Assembly: GCA_030151765.1 (NCBI GenBank)
Contig: JASLCW010000375.1
Coordinates: 1-6,250, forward strand
Direction of reading: 5' to 3'
From: Marmoricola sp.
Lineage (GTDB): Bacteria; Actinomycetota; Actinomycetes; Propionibacteriales; Nocardioidaceae
DNA: 6,250 nt
This document shows, in pieces, positions 1-6,250 of the stretch. The stretch's first letter is position 1. Every line of letters begins with the position of its first letter. A program made the position numbers and the translations under genes. The notes beneath the pieces are model-generated. The model saw only the letters and a list, made by a program, of their open reading frames with translations, made no database searches and had not been told where the DNA came from.

Positions 1-510
1 TACGACTTCGACGTGGTCACCTGGGACACCAGCGATGCCTACGGCCGTTTCCGGATCCGGCTCGAGGAGATGTGGCAGTCGCTGCGCATCGTCGAGCAGT
101 GCGTCGACCGGCTCGCCGGCCTCGACGGTGCGCCCGTGATGGTCGCCGACCAGAAGATCGCCTGGCCGAGTCAGCTGGCCATCGGCACCGACGGCATGGG
201 CAACAGCCTCGACCACATCAAGCACATCATGGGTGAGTCGATGGAGGCGCTGATCCATCACTTCAAGCTGGTCACCGAGGGCTTCCGGGTCCCGGCGGGC
301 CAGGCCTATGTGCCGATCGAGTCGCCTCGTGGCGAGCTGGGCGCACACGTCGTCTCCGACGGCGGCACTCGGCCCTATCGCGTGCACTTCCGCGATCCCT
401 CGTTCACCAACCTGCAGGCGACGAGCGTGATGAGTGAAGGCGGCCAGGTGGCCGACGTCATCGTCGCCATCGCCAGCATCGACCCCGTCATGGGAGGTGT
501 CGACAGGTGA
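1..510 (+). CDS. nuoD: NADH-quinone oxidoreductase subunit D (NuoD), C-terminal part, 5' truncated by window edge
   Basis: The 49-kDa-type subunit of complex I forms, with NuoB and NuoH, the pocket where quinone is reduced, in the peripheral arm close to the membrane. The frame is open from base 1 and gives 169 residues ending in TGA at 508-510. Family wording is visible throughout: an opening YDFDVVTWDTSDAYGR-like segment, then SLRIVEQCVDRL, VPAGQAYVPIESPRGELG (about residues 97-115) and the terminal SIDPVMGGVDR. The family is usually about 400-450 residues, so roughly 250 or more are missing upstream. The GTG at base 13 is only an internal Val codon, not a start. The stop overlaps the nuoE start by four bases (GTGA), which suggests translational coupling. 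The part seen looks intact. Identification is from remembered family sequence and is firm. Confidence 0.96.
   Translation, partial: YDFDVVTWDTSDAYGRFRIRLEEMWQSLRIVEQCVDRLAGLDGAPVMVADQKIAWPSQLAIGTDGMGNSLDHIKHIMGESMEALIHHFKLVTEGFRVPAGQAYVPIESPRGELGAHVVSDGGTRPYRVHFRDPSFTNLQATSVMSEGGQVADVIVAIASIDPVMGGVDR
492..499 (+). promoter_or_regulatory. Shine-Dalgarno sequence for nuoE
   Basis: GGGAGGTG lies inside the last codons of nuoD, seven bases before GTG 507. It supports that GTG as the nuoE start and the four-base overlap with the nuoD stop. Confidence 0.75.
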
Positions 511-1168
511 CTGTCGCGTACGAGGCCGAGCTTCGCGAGATCGCCGGCCGCTATCCGCAGGCGCGGTCCGGGCTGCTGCCGATGCTGCACCTGGTGCAGT
601 CCCACGAGGGCATGATCACGGCCGCGGGCGTCGAGGTCTGCGCCGAGATCCTCGGGATCAGTGCCGCCGAGGTCAGCGGTGTGGCCACCTTCTACACGAT
701 GTACAAGCGCCGCCCGGTCGGCGACTTCCACGTGGGCGTCTGCACCAACACGCTGTGTGCGGTGATGGGCGGCGACGAGATCTTCTCGTGCCTGAAGGAA
801 CATCTCGAGGTCGGCAACGACGAGACCGCCCCTCGCCGCGAGGGCGACAAGGCGACCGTCTCGCTCGAGCACATCGAGTGCAATGCGGCCTGCGACTACG
901 CGCCGGTGATGATGGTCAACTGGGAGTTCATGGACAACCAGACCCCCGAGTCCGCGCGCGCGAGCTGGTCGACGACCTGCGCGCCGGCAAGGAGGTCCAC
1001 TCCACTCGCGGGCCCCGGATCGTCACGTGGCAGGAGGCCGAGCGGGTGCTCGCCGGCTTCCCCGACGGTCTCGCCGACGAAGGCCCCGCGGCCGGACCGG
1101 CCTCGCTGGTCGGACTCGAGATCGCCCGTGAGCAGGGCTGGGCGGCACCGGAGGGGGAGAGCAAATGA
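507..1168 (+). CDS. nuoE: NADH-quinone oxidoreductase subunit E (NuoE), reading frame broken by a frameshift near 953-962
   Basis: NuoE is the 24-kDa-type, thioredoxin-fold subunit of the NADH-oxidising module; it binds the [2Fe-2S] cluster N1a and pairs with NuoF. From GTG 507 the first 151 residues match the family, with the four N1a ligands C79, C84, C125 and C129 (C-x4-C and C-x3-C). After SAR at residue 151 the frame becomes unlike NuoE and would stay open to 1688, across the start of nuoF. The expected C-terminus (ELVDDLRAG... to ...APEGESK) continues in another frame and ends at TGA 1166-1168, overlapping the nuoF ATG. Removing one CG unit from the (CG)5 run restores a 219-residue protein of normal length with SARELVDDL wording. 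Cluster ligands lie before the break, but about 68 C-terminal residues are lost without correction. It may be a sequencing or assembly error, a real mutation, or, less likely, recoding. Confidence 0.9.
953..962 (+). other. Frameshift site in nuoE: (CG)5 dinucleotide run
   Basis: Five CG units sit where the NuoE reading passes from the frame of 507 to the frame that ends at 1168. The change equals two extra bases or one missing base. Deleting one CG gives codons for Ser-Ala-Arg-Glu-Leu-Val, which fits the family spacing as I remember it. No obvious X XXY YYZ slippery heptamer is present, so simple repeat slippage or a read or consensus error is preferred over programmed frameshifting. Confidence 0.85.
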
Positions 1169-2475
1169 CGGACACGTTGACGCCGGTTCTCACCGACAAC
1201 TGGGATGCCGAACGCGCCTGGACCCTCTCCTCGTACGCCGCCCGCGGCGGCTATCGCGCGCTCGACAAGGCCCTGGCGATGAACCAGGACGCGGTCATCG
1301 AGGCCGTGAAGGAGGCCAACCTGCGCGGTCGCGGCGGCGCCGGCTTCCCGACGGGCATGAAGTGGAGCTTCATCCCGCAGGACAACCCCAATCCGAAGTA
1401 CCTCGTCGTCAATGCCGACGAGTCGGAGCCGGGCACCTGCAAGGACATCCCGCTGATGATGGCCAGCCCGCACACCCTCGTCGAGGGCGTGATCATCAGC
1501 TCCTACGCGATCCGCGCGCACACGGCCTTCATCTACGTCCGCGGAGAGGTCCTGCACGTCGTACGCCGGTTGCAGAATGCGGTCCGCGAGGCCTACGAGG
1601 CCGGACACCTCGGGAAGAACATCCACGGATCCGGCTACGACCTCGATCTGGTCGTCCACGCCGGTGCCGGTGCCTACATCTGCGGTGAGGAGACCGCGCT
1701 CCTCGACTCCCTCGAGGGCCGCCGCGGCCAGCCCCGGCTGCGCCCGCCCTTCCCCGCGGTCGCCGGCCTCTACGCCAGCCCGACCGTCATCAACAATGCC
1801 GAGTCGATCGCCTCGGTGCCGAGCATCATCGACAGGGGCGCGGCCTGGTTCGCCTCGATGGGTACCGAGAAGTCGCAGGGCTTCGGCATCTTCAGCCTCT
1901 CCGGCCATGTGCAGAAGCCGGGTCAGTACGAAGCCCCCCTCGGCATCACCCTCCGGCAGCTGATCGACCTGGCCGGCGGCATCCGAGACGGCCACGAACT
2001 GAAGTTCTGGACCCCCGGTGGCTCCAGCACCCCGCTCTTCACCGCCGAGCAGCTCGACGTACCGCTGGACTTCGAGAGCATCGGCGCGGCAGGCTCGATG
2101 CTCGGCACGCGTGCGCTGCAGATCTTCGACGACACCACGTGCGTCGTACGCGCGGTGCTGCGGTGGACCGAGTTCTACAAGCACGAGTCCTGCGGCAAGT
2201 GCACGCCGTGTCGTGAGGGCACCTGGTGGCTCGCCCAGACGCTGGCCCGTCTCGAGGCGGGCCAGGGCAACGAGGCGGATCTCGACCTGCTGCTCGACCA
2301 GTGCGACAACATCCTCGGCCGCGCCTTCTGTGCACTCGGCGACGGCGCCACCTCGCCGATCACCTCGTCGATCAAGCACTTCCGCGACGAGTACCTCGCT
2401 CACCTCGAGCAGGGCGGCTGTCCCTTCGATCCGAGCGCCTCGACGGTCTTCGCCCGAAAGGGAGTCACGGCATGA
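1165..2475 (+). CDS. nuoF: NADH-quinone oxidoreductase subunit F (NuoF), NADH- and FMN-binding subunit
   Basis: The 51-kDa-type subunit oxidises NADH by hydride transfer to FMN and passes electrons to cluster N3, in the cytoplasmic tip of complex I. The 436-residue product is full length for the family. Visible in order: the glycine-rich RGRGGAGFPTGMKW (residues 54-67) and NADESEPGT (83-91) of the FMN/NADH fold, GAGAYICGEETALL (167-180), a ubiquitin-like SLBB segment around 240-330, and the N3 [4Fe-4S] ligands C343, C346 and C349 in SCGKCTPCREG plus C389 in RAFCALGDG. The start is ATG 1165, overlapping the nuoE stop (ATGA), with GGAGGGGGAG at 1150-1159 as ribosome site. The stop overlaps the nuoG start in the same ATGA fashion. 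Nothing is missing. In the sequence as given, ribosomes from nuoE would not stop at 1168, so coupling into nuoF could be affected. Confidence 0.97.
   Translation: MTDTLTPVLTDNWDAERAWTLSSYAARGGYRALDKALAMNQDAVIEAVKEANLRGRGGAGFPTGMKWSFIPQDNPNPKYLVVNADESEPGTCKDIPLMMASPHTLVEGVIISSYAIRAHTAFIYVRGEVLHVVRRLQNAVREAYEAGHLGKNIHGSGYDLDLVVHAGAGAYICGEETALLDSLEGRRGQPRLRPPFPAVAGLYASPTVINNAESIASVPSIIDRGAAWFASMGTEKSQGFGIFSLSGHVQKPGQYEAPLGITLRQLIDLAGGIRDGHELKFWTPGGSSTPLFTAEQLDVPLDFESIGAAGSMLGTRALQIFDDTTCVVRAVLRWTEFYKHESCGKCTPCREGTWWLAQTLARLEAGQGNEADLDLLLDQCDNILGRAFCALGDGATSPITSSIKHFRDEYLAHLEQGGCPFDPSASTVFARKGVTA
2457..2464 (+). promoter_or_regulatory. Shine-Dalgarno sequence fixing the nuoG start
   Basis: AAAGGGAG lies seven bases before ATG 2472. 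The nuoG frame is open upstream to 2226 inside nuoF, so this site and the ATGA overlap with the nuoF stop are what decide the start. Confidence 0.75.
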
Positions 2476-4928
2476 CGACTACGCCGGAAAAGACGAACCT
2501 GGTCACCGTCACCATCGACGGCATCGAGGTGCAGGTGCCGCCCAACACACTGGCGATCCGTGCAGCCGAGATGATCGGCGTCCAGATCCCGCGGTTCTGC
2601 GACCACCCGCTGCTCGAGCCGGTCGGTGCCTGCCGGCAGTGCCTGGTCGACGTACCCGATGCGGGCAACGGACGGCCGATGCCGAAGCCGCAGGCCTCGT
2701 GCACCTTCCCGGTCGCGGACGGCATGGTGATCAACACCCAGGCCACGTCGCCGGTCGCGGACAAGGCCCAGCAGGGGATCATGGAATTCCTGCTGATCAA
2801 CCACCCGCTCGACTGCCCGGTCTGTGACAAGGGTGGCGAGTGCCCCCTGCAGAACCAGGCGATGAGCAATGGCCGCGGTGAGTCGCGTTTCGCCGAGTCC
2901 GGTGGCGTGAAGCGGGTCTACCCCAAGCCGATCAACATCTCCGCGCAGGTGCTCCTCGACCGCGAGCGTTGCGTGCTGTGTGCTCGCTGCACCCGTTTCT
3001 CCGAGCAGATCGCGGGTGATCCCTTCATCGCCCTGATCGAGCGCGGTGCCCTGCAGCAGGTCGGCACCTTCGACCCGGAGGTGTCCGGCTTCGAGGACGC
3101 CGAGGGCAACCTGACCGGTGAAGGCCAGCCCTTCGACTCCTACTTCTCCGGCAACACCATCCAGATCTGCCCGGTGGGAGCGCTCACCTCGGCCGACTAT
3201 CGCTTCCGCTCGCGGCCCTTCGACCTGGTCTCCTCGCCCTCGATCGCCGAGCACGACGCCTGCGGTTCGGCGATCCGGATCGACCACCGCCGCGGCAAGG
3301 TGATGCGCCGCCTGGCCGGCAACGACCCCGACGTCAACGAGGAGTGGATCACCGACAAGGACCGCTTCGCCTTCACCTATGCGCGGCAGTCCGACCGGCT
3401 GACCCATCCGCTCGTCCGCGATGCCGAGTCCGGCGAGCTCGTGGCCGCGTCGTGGCCCGAGGCTTTCGCGGTCGCGGCCCGGGGACTCCAGGCGGCAGGT
3501 GCGGCCGGCGTACTGACCGGTGGTCGGCTGACCGCCGAGGACAGCTATGCCTACTCCAAGTTCGCCCGGGTCAGCCTCGGCACCAATGACATCGACTTCC
3601 GTGCCCGTGCGCACTCCGACGAGGAGGAGGCCTTCCTCGCCGCCGAGGTGGCGCTGTGCCAGTCCGTCTCGTACGCCGACCTCGAGTCGGCCGCGCACGT
3701 CCTGCTGGTCGCCTTCGAGCCCGAGGACGAGGCCGGGGCGATCTTCCTCCGGCTGCGCAAGGCGACCCGGTCCGGCACGACCGCCGTGTGGTCGGTGGCG
3801 CCCTTCACCTCCCGCGGTCTGCGCAAGCTCAACGGCGGCCTGATCCCGGCCAGGCCCGGCGACGAGGCCGCGATCGTGGCCGGACTCGCCGCCTCGCAGG
3901 AGCTCCCGCTCGACGGAGCATCCGTGATCCTGGTCGGCGAGCGTGCCGTCGAGCAGCCCGGTCTGCTGACCGCGGTCGCCGGCCTCGCCGGCTCGACCGG
4001 AGCGAAGCTCGCCTGGATCCCGAGGCGCGCGGGCGACCGCGGCGCCGTCGAGACCGGCGCGCTGCCGCACCTCTATCCCGGTGGCCGCCCGGTCGCGGAG
4101 CCGACCGCGCGCGTCGACATCGCCGCCGCGTGGGGGGTCTCCGAGCTGCCGGCCGATACCGGTCGCAACACCGGCCAGATCATCGCCGCCGCTGCCAGCG
4201 GTGAGATCGGCGCTCTCGTCGTCGCCGGTGTCGACCCGGCCGACCTGCCCGACCCTGCGGCCGCGAGGGCCGCGCTCCAGAAGGCATTCGTGGTCTCGCT
4301 GGAGCTGCGCGAATCGGCGGTCACCGAGGTCGCGGACGTGGTCTTCCCGGTGGCGCCGACCACCGATCGCAAGGGCACCTTCGTCAACTGGGAGGGGCGT
4401 GTGCGTCCCTTCGAGGCCGCGATGCACAACCCGGCCTCGATCCCCGACCTGCGGGTCCTGGCGGGTATCGCCGAGGAACTCGGCCGACCGCTCGGATTCC
4501 GTACGCCGGAGCAGGCCTTCGCGGAGATGGTCAGTGTCGGCCCATGGGATGGAGTTCGACCCCGCATCGAGACTGCCGGCTCGGTCACGAGTAGCGGACT
4601 TCGTCCGCCACTCGTGCTCGCCTCCTGGAAGCAATCACTGGACGACGGCCGCATGCAGGACGGCGAGAAGTACCTGCGTGAGACCGCCCGTCGGCCCGTC
4701 GTACTCGCGGCGCGGTCGCTGCTCGACGGCCTCGGCATCGCGGAGGGCGACGAGGTCGTCCTCACCGGACCGCGCGGATCGCTCCGGCTGCCGATCGGGA
4801 TCGCCGATCTCGCCGAGGGCGTCGTCTGGGCCCCTGCCACCGCACCGGGCGCGTCCGTGCGTGACCTGGTCGGTCCGTCCGGCAGTGCCGTCTCCATCGG
4901 ACTCCTCACCCACGAGGGAGGACAGTGA
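2472..4928 (+). CDS. nuoG: NADH-quinone oxidoreductase subunit G (NuoG), iron-sulfur subunit with molybdopterin-oxidoreductase-like domain
   Basis: The 75-kDa-type subunit carries electrons from the NuoEF head towards NuoI. The product is 818 residues, near the length I recall for actinobacterial NuoG. Its N-terminal ferredoxin domain has the N1b [2Fe-2S] ligands C43, C54, C57 and C77. Next is the His-Cys3 N5 site (H111, C115, C118, C124, in HPLDCPVCDKGGEC), then N4 ligands C167, C170, C173 and C233 (CPVGAL). From about 250 onward it resembles molybdopterin oxidoreductases (DHRRGKVMRR, VVFPVAPTTDRKGTFVNWEGR at about 623-643), a domain that holds no active molybdenum site in complex I. About 740-790 resembles the dinucleotide-binding C-terminal fold. 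The optional N7 cluster motif is absent: its four expected Cys positions read A259, D262, S266 and T294. Codons from 4533 to 4637 are atypical and include a palindrome. ATG 2472 is chosen over upstream in-frame codons because of its ribosome site and the overlap with nuoF. Confidence 0.96.
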   Translation: MTTTPEKTNLVTVTIDGIEVQVPPNTLAIRAAEMIGVQIPRFCDHPLLEPVGACRQCLVDVPDAGNGRPMPKPQASCTFPVADGMVINTQATSPVADKAQQGIMEFLLINHPLDCPVCDKGGECPLQNQAMSNGRGESRFAESGGVKRVYPKPINISAQVLLDRERCVLCARCTRFSEQIAGDPFIALIERGALQQVGTFDPEVSGFEDAEGNLTGEGQPFDSYFSGNTIQICPVGALTSADYRFRSRPFDLVSSPSIAEHDACGSAIRIDHRRGKVMRRLAGNDPDVNEEWITDKDRFAFTYARQSDRLTHPLVRDAESGELVAASWPEAFAVAARGLQAAGAAGVLTGGRLTAEDSYAYSKFARVSLGTNDIDFRARAHSDEEEAFLAAEVALCQSVSYADLESAAHVLLVAFEPEDEAGAIFLRLRKATRSGTTAVWSVAPFTSRGLRKLNGGLIPARPGDEAAIVAGLAASQELPLDGASVILVGERAVEQPGLLTAVAGLAGSTGAKLAWIPRRAGDRGAVETGALPHLYPGGRPVAEPTARVDIAAAWGVSELPADTGRNTGQIIAAAASGEIGALVVAGVDPADLPDPAAARAALQKAFVVSLELRESAVTEVADVVFPVAPTTDRKGTFVNWEGRVRPFEAAMHNPASIPDLRVLAGIAEELGRPLGFRTPEQAFAEMVSVGPWDGVRPRIETAGSVTSSGLRPPLVLASWKQSLDDGRMQDGEKYLRETARRPVVLAARSLLDGLGIAEGDEVVLTGPRGSLRLPIGIADLAEGVVWAPATAPGASVRDLVGPSGSAVSIGLLTHEGGQ
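4533..4637 (+). other. Patch of atypical codon use inside nuoG
   Basis: By hand count, 14 of 35 codons here end in A or T (agt, cca, gat, gga, gtt, cga, act, agt, gga, ctt, cgt, cca, caa, tca). In most of the gene such codons are occasional. The patch encodes residues 688-722, a stretch in a likely variable linker before the C-terminal fold, and contains the inverted repeat at 4586-4616. It may be an inserted or recombined short segment, or simply a weakly constrained loop. Confidence 0.6.
4586..4616. repeat. Near-perfect 31-base inverted repeat (hairpin) within nuoG
   Basis: The arms are CACGAGT (4586-4592) with ACTCGTG (4610-4616) and GCGGAC (4594-4599) with GTCCGC (4603-4608). They are separated by one A/C mismatch (4593/4609) and a TTC loop (4600-4602). 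That is 13 paired positions around a 3-base loop. No T-run follows on either strand, so it does not look like an intrinsic terminator. It is read through in frame as part of residues 705-715 of NuoG. It resembles a REP-type palindromic unit. Whether it recurs in the genome cannot be seen here. Confidence 0.8.
4914..4922 (+). promoter_or_regulatory. Shine-Dalgarno sequence deciding the nuoH start
   Basis: GAGGGAGGA ends five bases before ATG 4928 but only two before the in-frame GTG 4925. Spacing therefore favours ATG 4928, which shares one base with the nuoG stop (TGATG). Confidence 0.7.
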
Positions 4929-6184
4929 TGAACCTGCTGACCGCCAGCGCGAAGCTGCCGGGCTTCGGCCACGACCCGCTCTGGGTGATCGTGGTCAAGA
5001 CCCTGCTGATCTTCGTGCTCCTGGTGCTGTTGACGCTCTTCAACATCTGGTTCGAGCGCCGTGTCGTCGCCCGGATGCAGCACCGCATCGGCCCCAACGT
5101 CAACGGCCCCTTCGGCCTGCTGCAGAGTCTCGCCGACGGCGTGAAGCTGGCGCTGAAGGAGGACATCATCCCGACGGCGGCGGACAAGGCCGTCTACCTG
5201 CTCGCCCCGGTCATCGTGGTGATCCCCGCCTTCGTCACCTTCGCGGTGATCCCCTTCGGCCCCGAGGTCAGTCTCTTCGGGCACCGAACGCCCTTGCAGC
5301 TCACCGACATGCCGGTAGCGGTGATCTTCGTGATGGCGATCGCCTCGATCGGCATCTACGGCATCGTCCTCGGCGGCTGGTCGTCCGGTTCGACGTACTC
5401 GCTCCTCGGCGGCCTGCGCTCCAGCGCGCAGATGATCTCGTACGAGGTCGCGATGGGCCTCGCACTCGTCGCGGTCTTCCTCTACTCGGGCTCGATGTCG
5501 ACCTCGCAGATCGTGGCCGCGCAGGACTCCACCTGGTACGGCGTGATCCTGCTGCCCTCCTTCATCATCTATGTCATCGCGATGATCGGTGAGACCAACC
5601 GTGCCCCGTTCGACCTCCCCGAGGCCGAAGGCGAACTCGTCGGCGGCTTCCACACCGAGTACTCCTCGCTTAAGTTCGCTCTCTTCTTCCTGGCCGAATA
5701 CGTCAACATGGCGACCGTCTCGGCACTGGCGACGACGCTCTTCCTCGGCGGCTGGCACGCGCCCTTCTGGATCGACACCTTCTGGGCCGGCGCCAACCAC
5801 GGCTACTGGCCGCTGCTGTGGTTCATGGGCAAGGTGCTCGCCTTCATCTTCTTCTTCATCTGGCTGCGCGGCACCCTGCCCCGCCTGCGCTACGACCAGT
5901 TCATGGCCTTCGGCTGGAAGCGCCTGATCCCGATCTCGCTGGTCTGGATCGTCGCGGTCGCGGGCATCCGTGCGGCCAGCCTCAACGGCGGCTTCGACCG
6001 CAACTACCTGTACGCCGCCATCGTCGTACTCGCCGTCCTCGTGGTGGTCCTCGGCGTCGTCGACGACCGCACCCACAAGGCCCGGGTGCGGCGTGAGGAA
6101 GCGGCCACCACCACCGCGCAGGCGCCCTTCGACGCCTTCGCCGGTGGATATCCGGTACCCCCGATGCCCCGGCTGGAGGACTGA
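4928..6184 (+). CDS. nuoH: NADH-quinone oxidoreductase subunit H (NuoH), membrane subunit at the quinone site
   Basis: NuoH joins the peripheral arm to the membrane arm and forms the quinone entry channel with NuoB and NuoD. The 418-residue product shows about nine hydrophobic stretches, near residues 17-40, 90-112, 128-150, 172-188, 203-222, 249-275, 294-315, 332-350 and 359-379. The conserved first loop ERRVVARMQHRIGPNVNGPFG (43-63) and the acidic quinone-site loop ETNRAPFDLPEAEGELVGG (222-240), followed by FHTEYSSLKF, identify the family firmly. Beyond the last helix a hydrophilic tail of about 39 residues ends in a Pro-rich YPVPPMPRLED. E. coli NuoH is about 325 residues, and actinobacterial members are longer as I recall. 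GTG 4925 would add one Met, but ATG 4928 is preferred on ribosome-site spacing. The gene abuts nuoG with a one-base overlap and is followed after four bases by nuoI. Confidence 0.96.
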   Translation: MNLLTASAKLPGFGHDPLWVIVVKTLLIFVLLVLLTLFNIWFERRVVARMQHRIGPNVNGPFGLLQSLADGVKLALKEDIIPTAADKAVYLLAPVIVVIPAFVTFAVIPFGPEVSLFGHRTPLQLTDMPVAVIFVMAIASIGIYGIVLGGWSSGSTYSLLGGLRSSAQMISYEVAMGLALVAVFLYSGSMSTSQIVAAQDSTWYGVILLPSFIIYVIAMIGETNRAPFDLPEAEGELVGGFHTEYSSLKFALFFLAEYVNMATVSALATTLFLGGWHAPFWIDTFWAGANHGYWPLLWFMGKVLAFIFFFIWLRGTLPRLRYDQFMAFGWKRLIPISLVWIVAVAGIRAASLNGGFDRNYLYAAIVVLAVLVVVLGVVDDRTHKARVRREEAATTTAQAPFDAFAGGYPVPPMPRLED

Positions 6185-6188
6185 CGCG

Positions 6189-6250
6189 ATGCCGACGCTC
6201 AAGGAACAACTCTGGGACCCGATCGCGGGTTTCGGGGTCACCTTCCGGAC
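6189..6250 (+). CDS. nuoI: NADH-quinone oxidoreductase subunit I (NuoI), N-terminus only, 3' truncated by window edge
   Basis: Only 20 codons are visible from ATG 6189, reading MPTLKEQLWDPIAGFGVTFR. The IAGFGVTF wording matches the N-terminal amphipathic segment of actinobacterial NuoI, the TYKY-type subunit that binds clusters N6a and N6b. Those cysteine motifs would lie beyond the window. GGAGGA at 6175-6180, in the last codons of nuoH, sits eight bases upstream as ribosome site. The gap to the nuoH stop is four bases. The call rests on this short match together with the usual nuoH-nuoI order. Confidence 0.88.
   Translation, partial: MPTLKEQLWDPIAGFGVTFR

Noticed and set aside
953..962. 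Programmed ribosomal frameshifting in nuoE
   Set aside because: No slippery heptamer or clear downstream stimulator is visible, a -1 slip would leave an extra residue relative to family spacing, and NuoE is not known to be recoded.
963..1688. The C-terminal part of the literal nuoE frame as a novel fusion domain
   Set aside because: It is an out-of-frame reading of the nuoE end and of nuoF, rich in Arg, Pro and Ser, as expected from a frameshift.
928..2403. A 491-codon open frame on the minus strand opposite nuoE and nuoF
   Set aside because: It is a GC-bias shadow of nuoF, with no motif and no operon context.
2226..2471. A possible 82-residue N-terminal extension of NuoG
   Set aside because: It overlaps the conserved N3-cluster end of nuoF in another frame, is Arg-rich and unlike NuoG, while ATG 2472 has a good ribosome site and begins normal NuoG sequence.
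4586..4616. The nuoG palindrome as an intrinsic terminator
   Set aside because: No T-run follows the stem on either strand, and it sits inside a coding region with more operon genes downstream.
2400..4634. A 744-codon open frame on the minus strand opposite nuoG
   Set aside because: Same reasoning: its composition reflects the reverse complement of nuoG codons, and no recognisable domain or ribosome site supports it.
4073..6241. A 722-codon open frame on the minus strand opposite nuoG and nuoH
   Set aside because: It lies opposite firmly identified genes, its product is Arg/Asp/Glu/His-rich low-complexity sequence with no family wording, and long antisense frames are expected where third positions are nearly all G/C.
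1..6250. CRISPR arrays, tRNA or rRNA genes, insertion sequences or defence genes
   Set aside because: The window is filled end to end by nuo coding sequence. I saw no regularly spaced repeats, RNA gene signatures or transposase motifs.

Overview
The window is an internal segment of a type I NADH dehydrogenase (respiratory complex I) operon. In order on the + strand it holds the 3' end of nuoD, nuoE, nuoF, nuoG and nuoH, and the first 62 bases of nuoI. Very high GC, mostly G/C third codon positions, GTG starts, strong Shine-Dalgarno sequences and the nuoDEFGHI order point to a high-GC Gram-positive bacterium (Actinomycetota). The protein wording recalls Propionibacteriales such as Nocardioides, but that placement is from memory and was not searched.

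Layout: 1-510 is the C-terminal part of NuoD. 507-1168 is nuoE, which carries a frameshift at a (CG)5 run at 953-962. 1165-2475 is nuoF. 2472-4928 is nuoG. 4928-6184 is nuoH. 6189-6250 is the start of nuoI. Neighbouring genes overlap by 1-4 bases, or by a 4-base gap at nuoH/nuoI, so there is no intergenic space and no sign of an internal promoter or terminator. All genes are on one strand, and the large open frames on the other strand are GC-bias shadows.

Together the genes supply the electron-input arm and the start of the quinone arm. NuoF binds NADH and FMN and holds cluster N3. NuoE holds N1a. NuoG carries N1b, N5 and N4. NuoI (N6a/N6b) and NuoB/CD pass electrons to quinone at the NuoD/NuoH interface, and the membrane subunits pump protons.

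I see no new multi-gene system here. Four things depart from the ordinary. The nuoE reading frame is broken by what looks like one extra CG unit. NuoG lacks all four expected ligands of the optional off-path cluster N7. A near-perfect 31-base palindrome lies in frame inside the 3' part of nuoG. That palindrome sits in a patch of about 105 bases whose codon use differs sharply from the surrounding gene.
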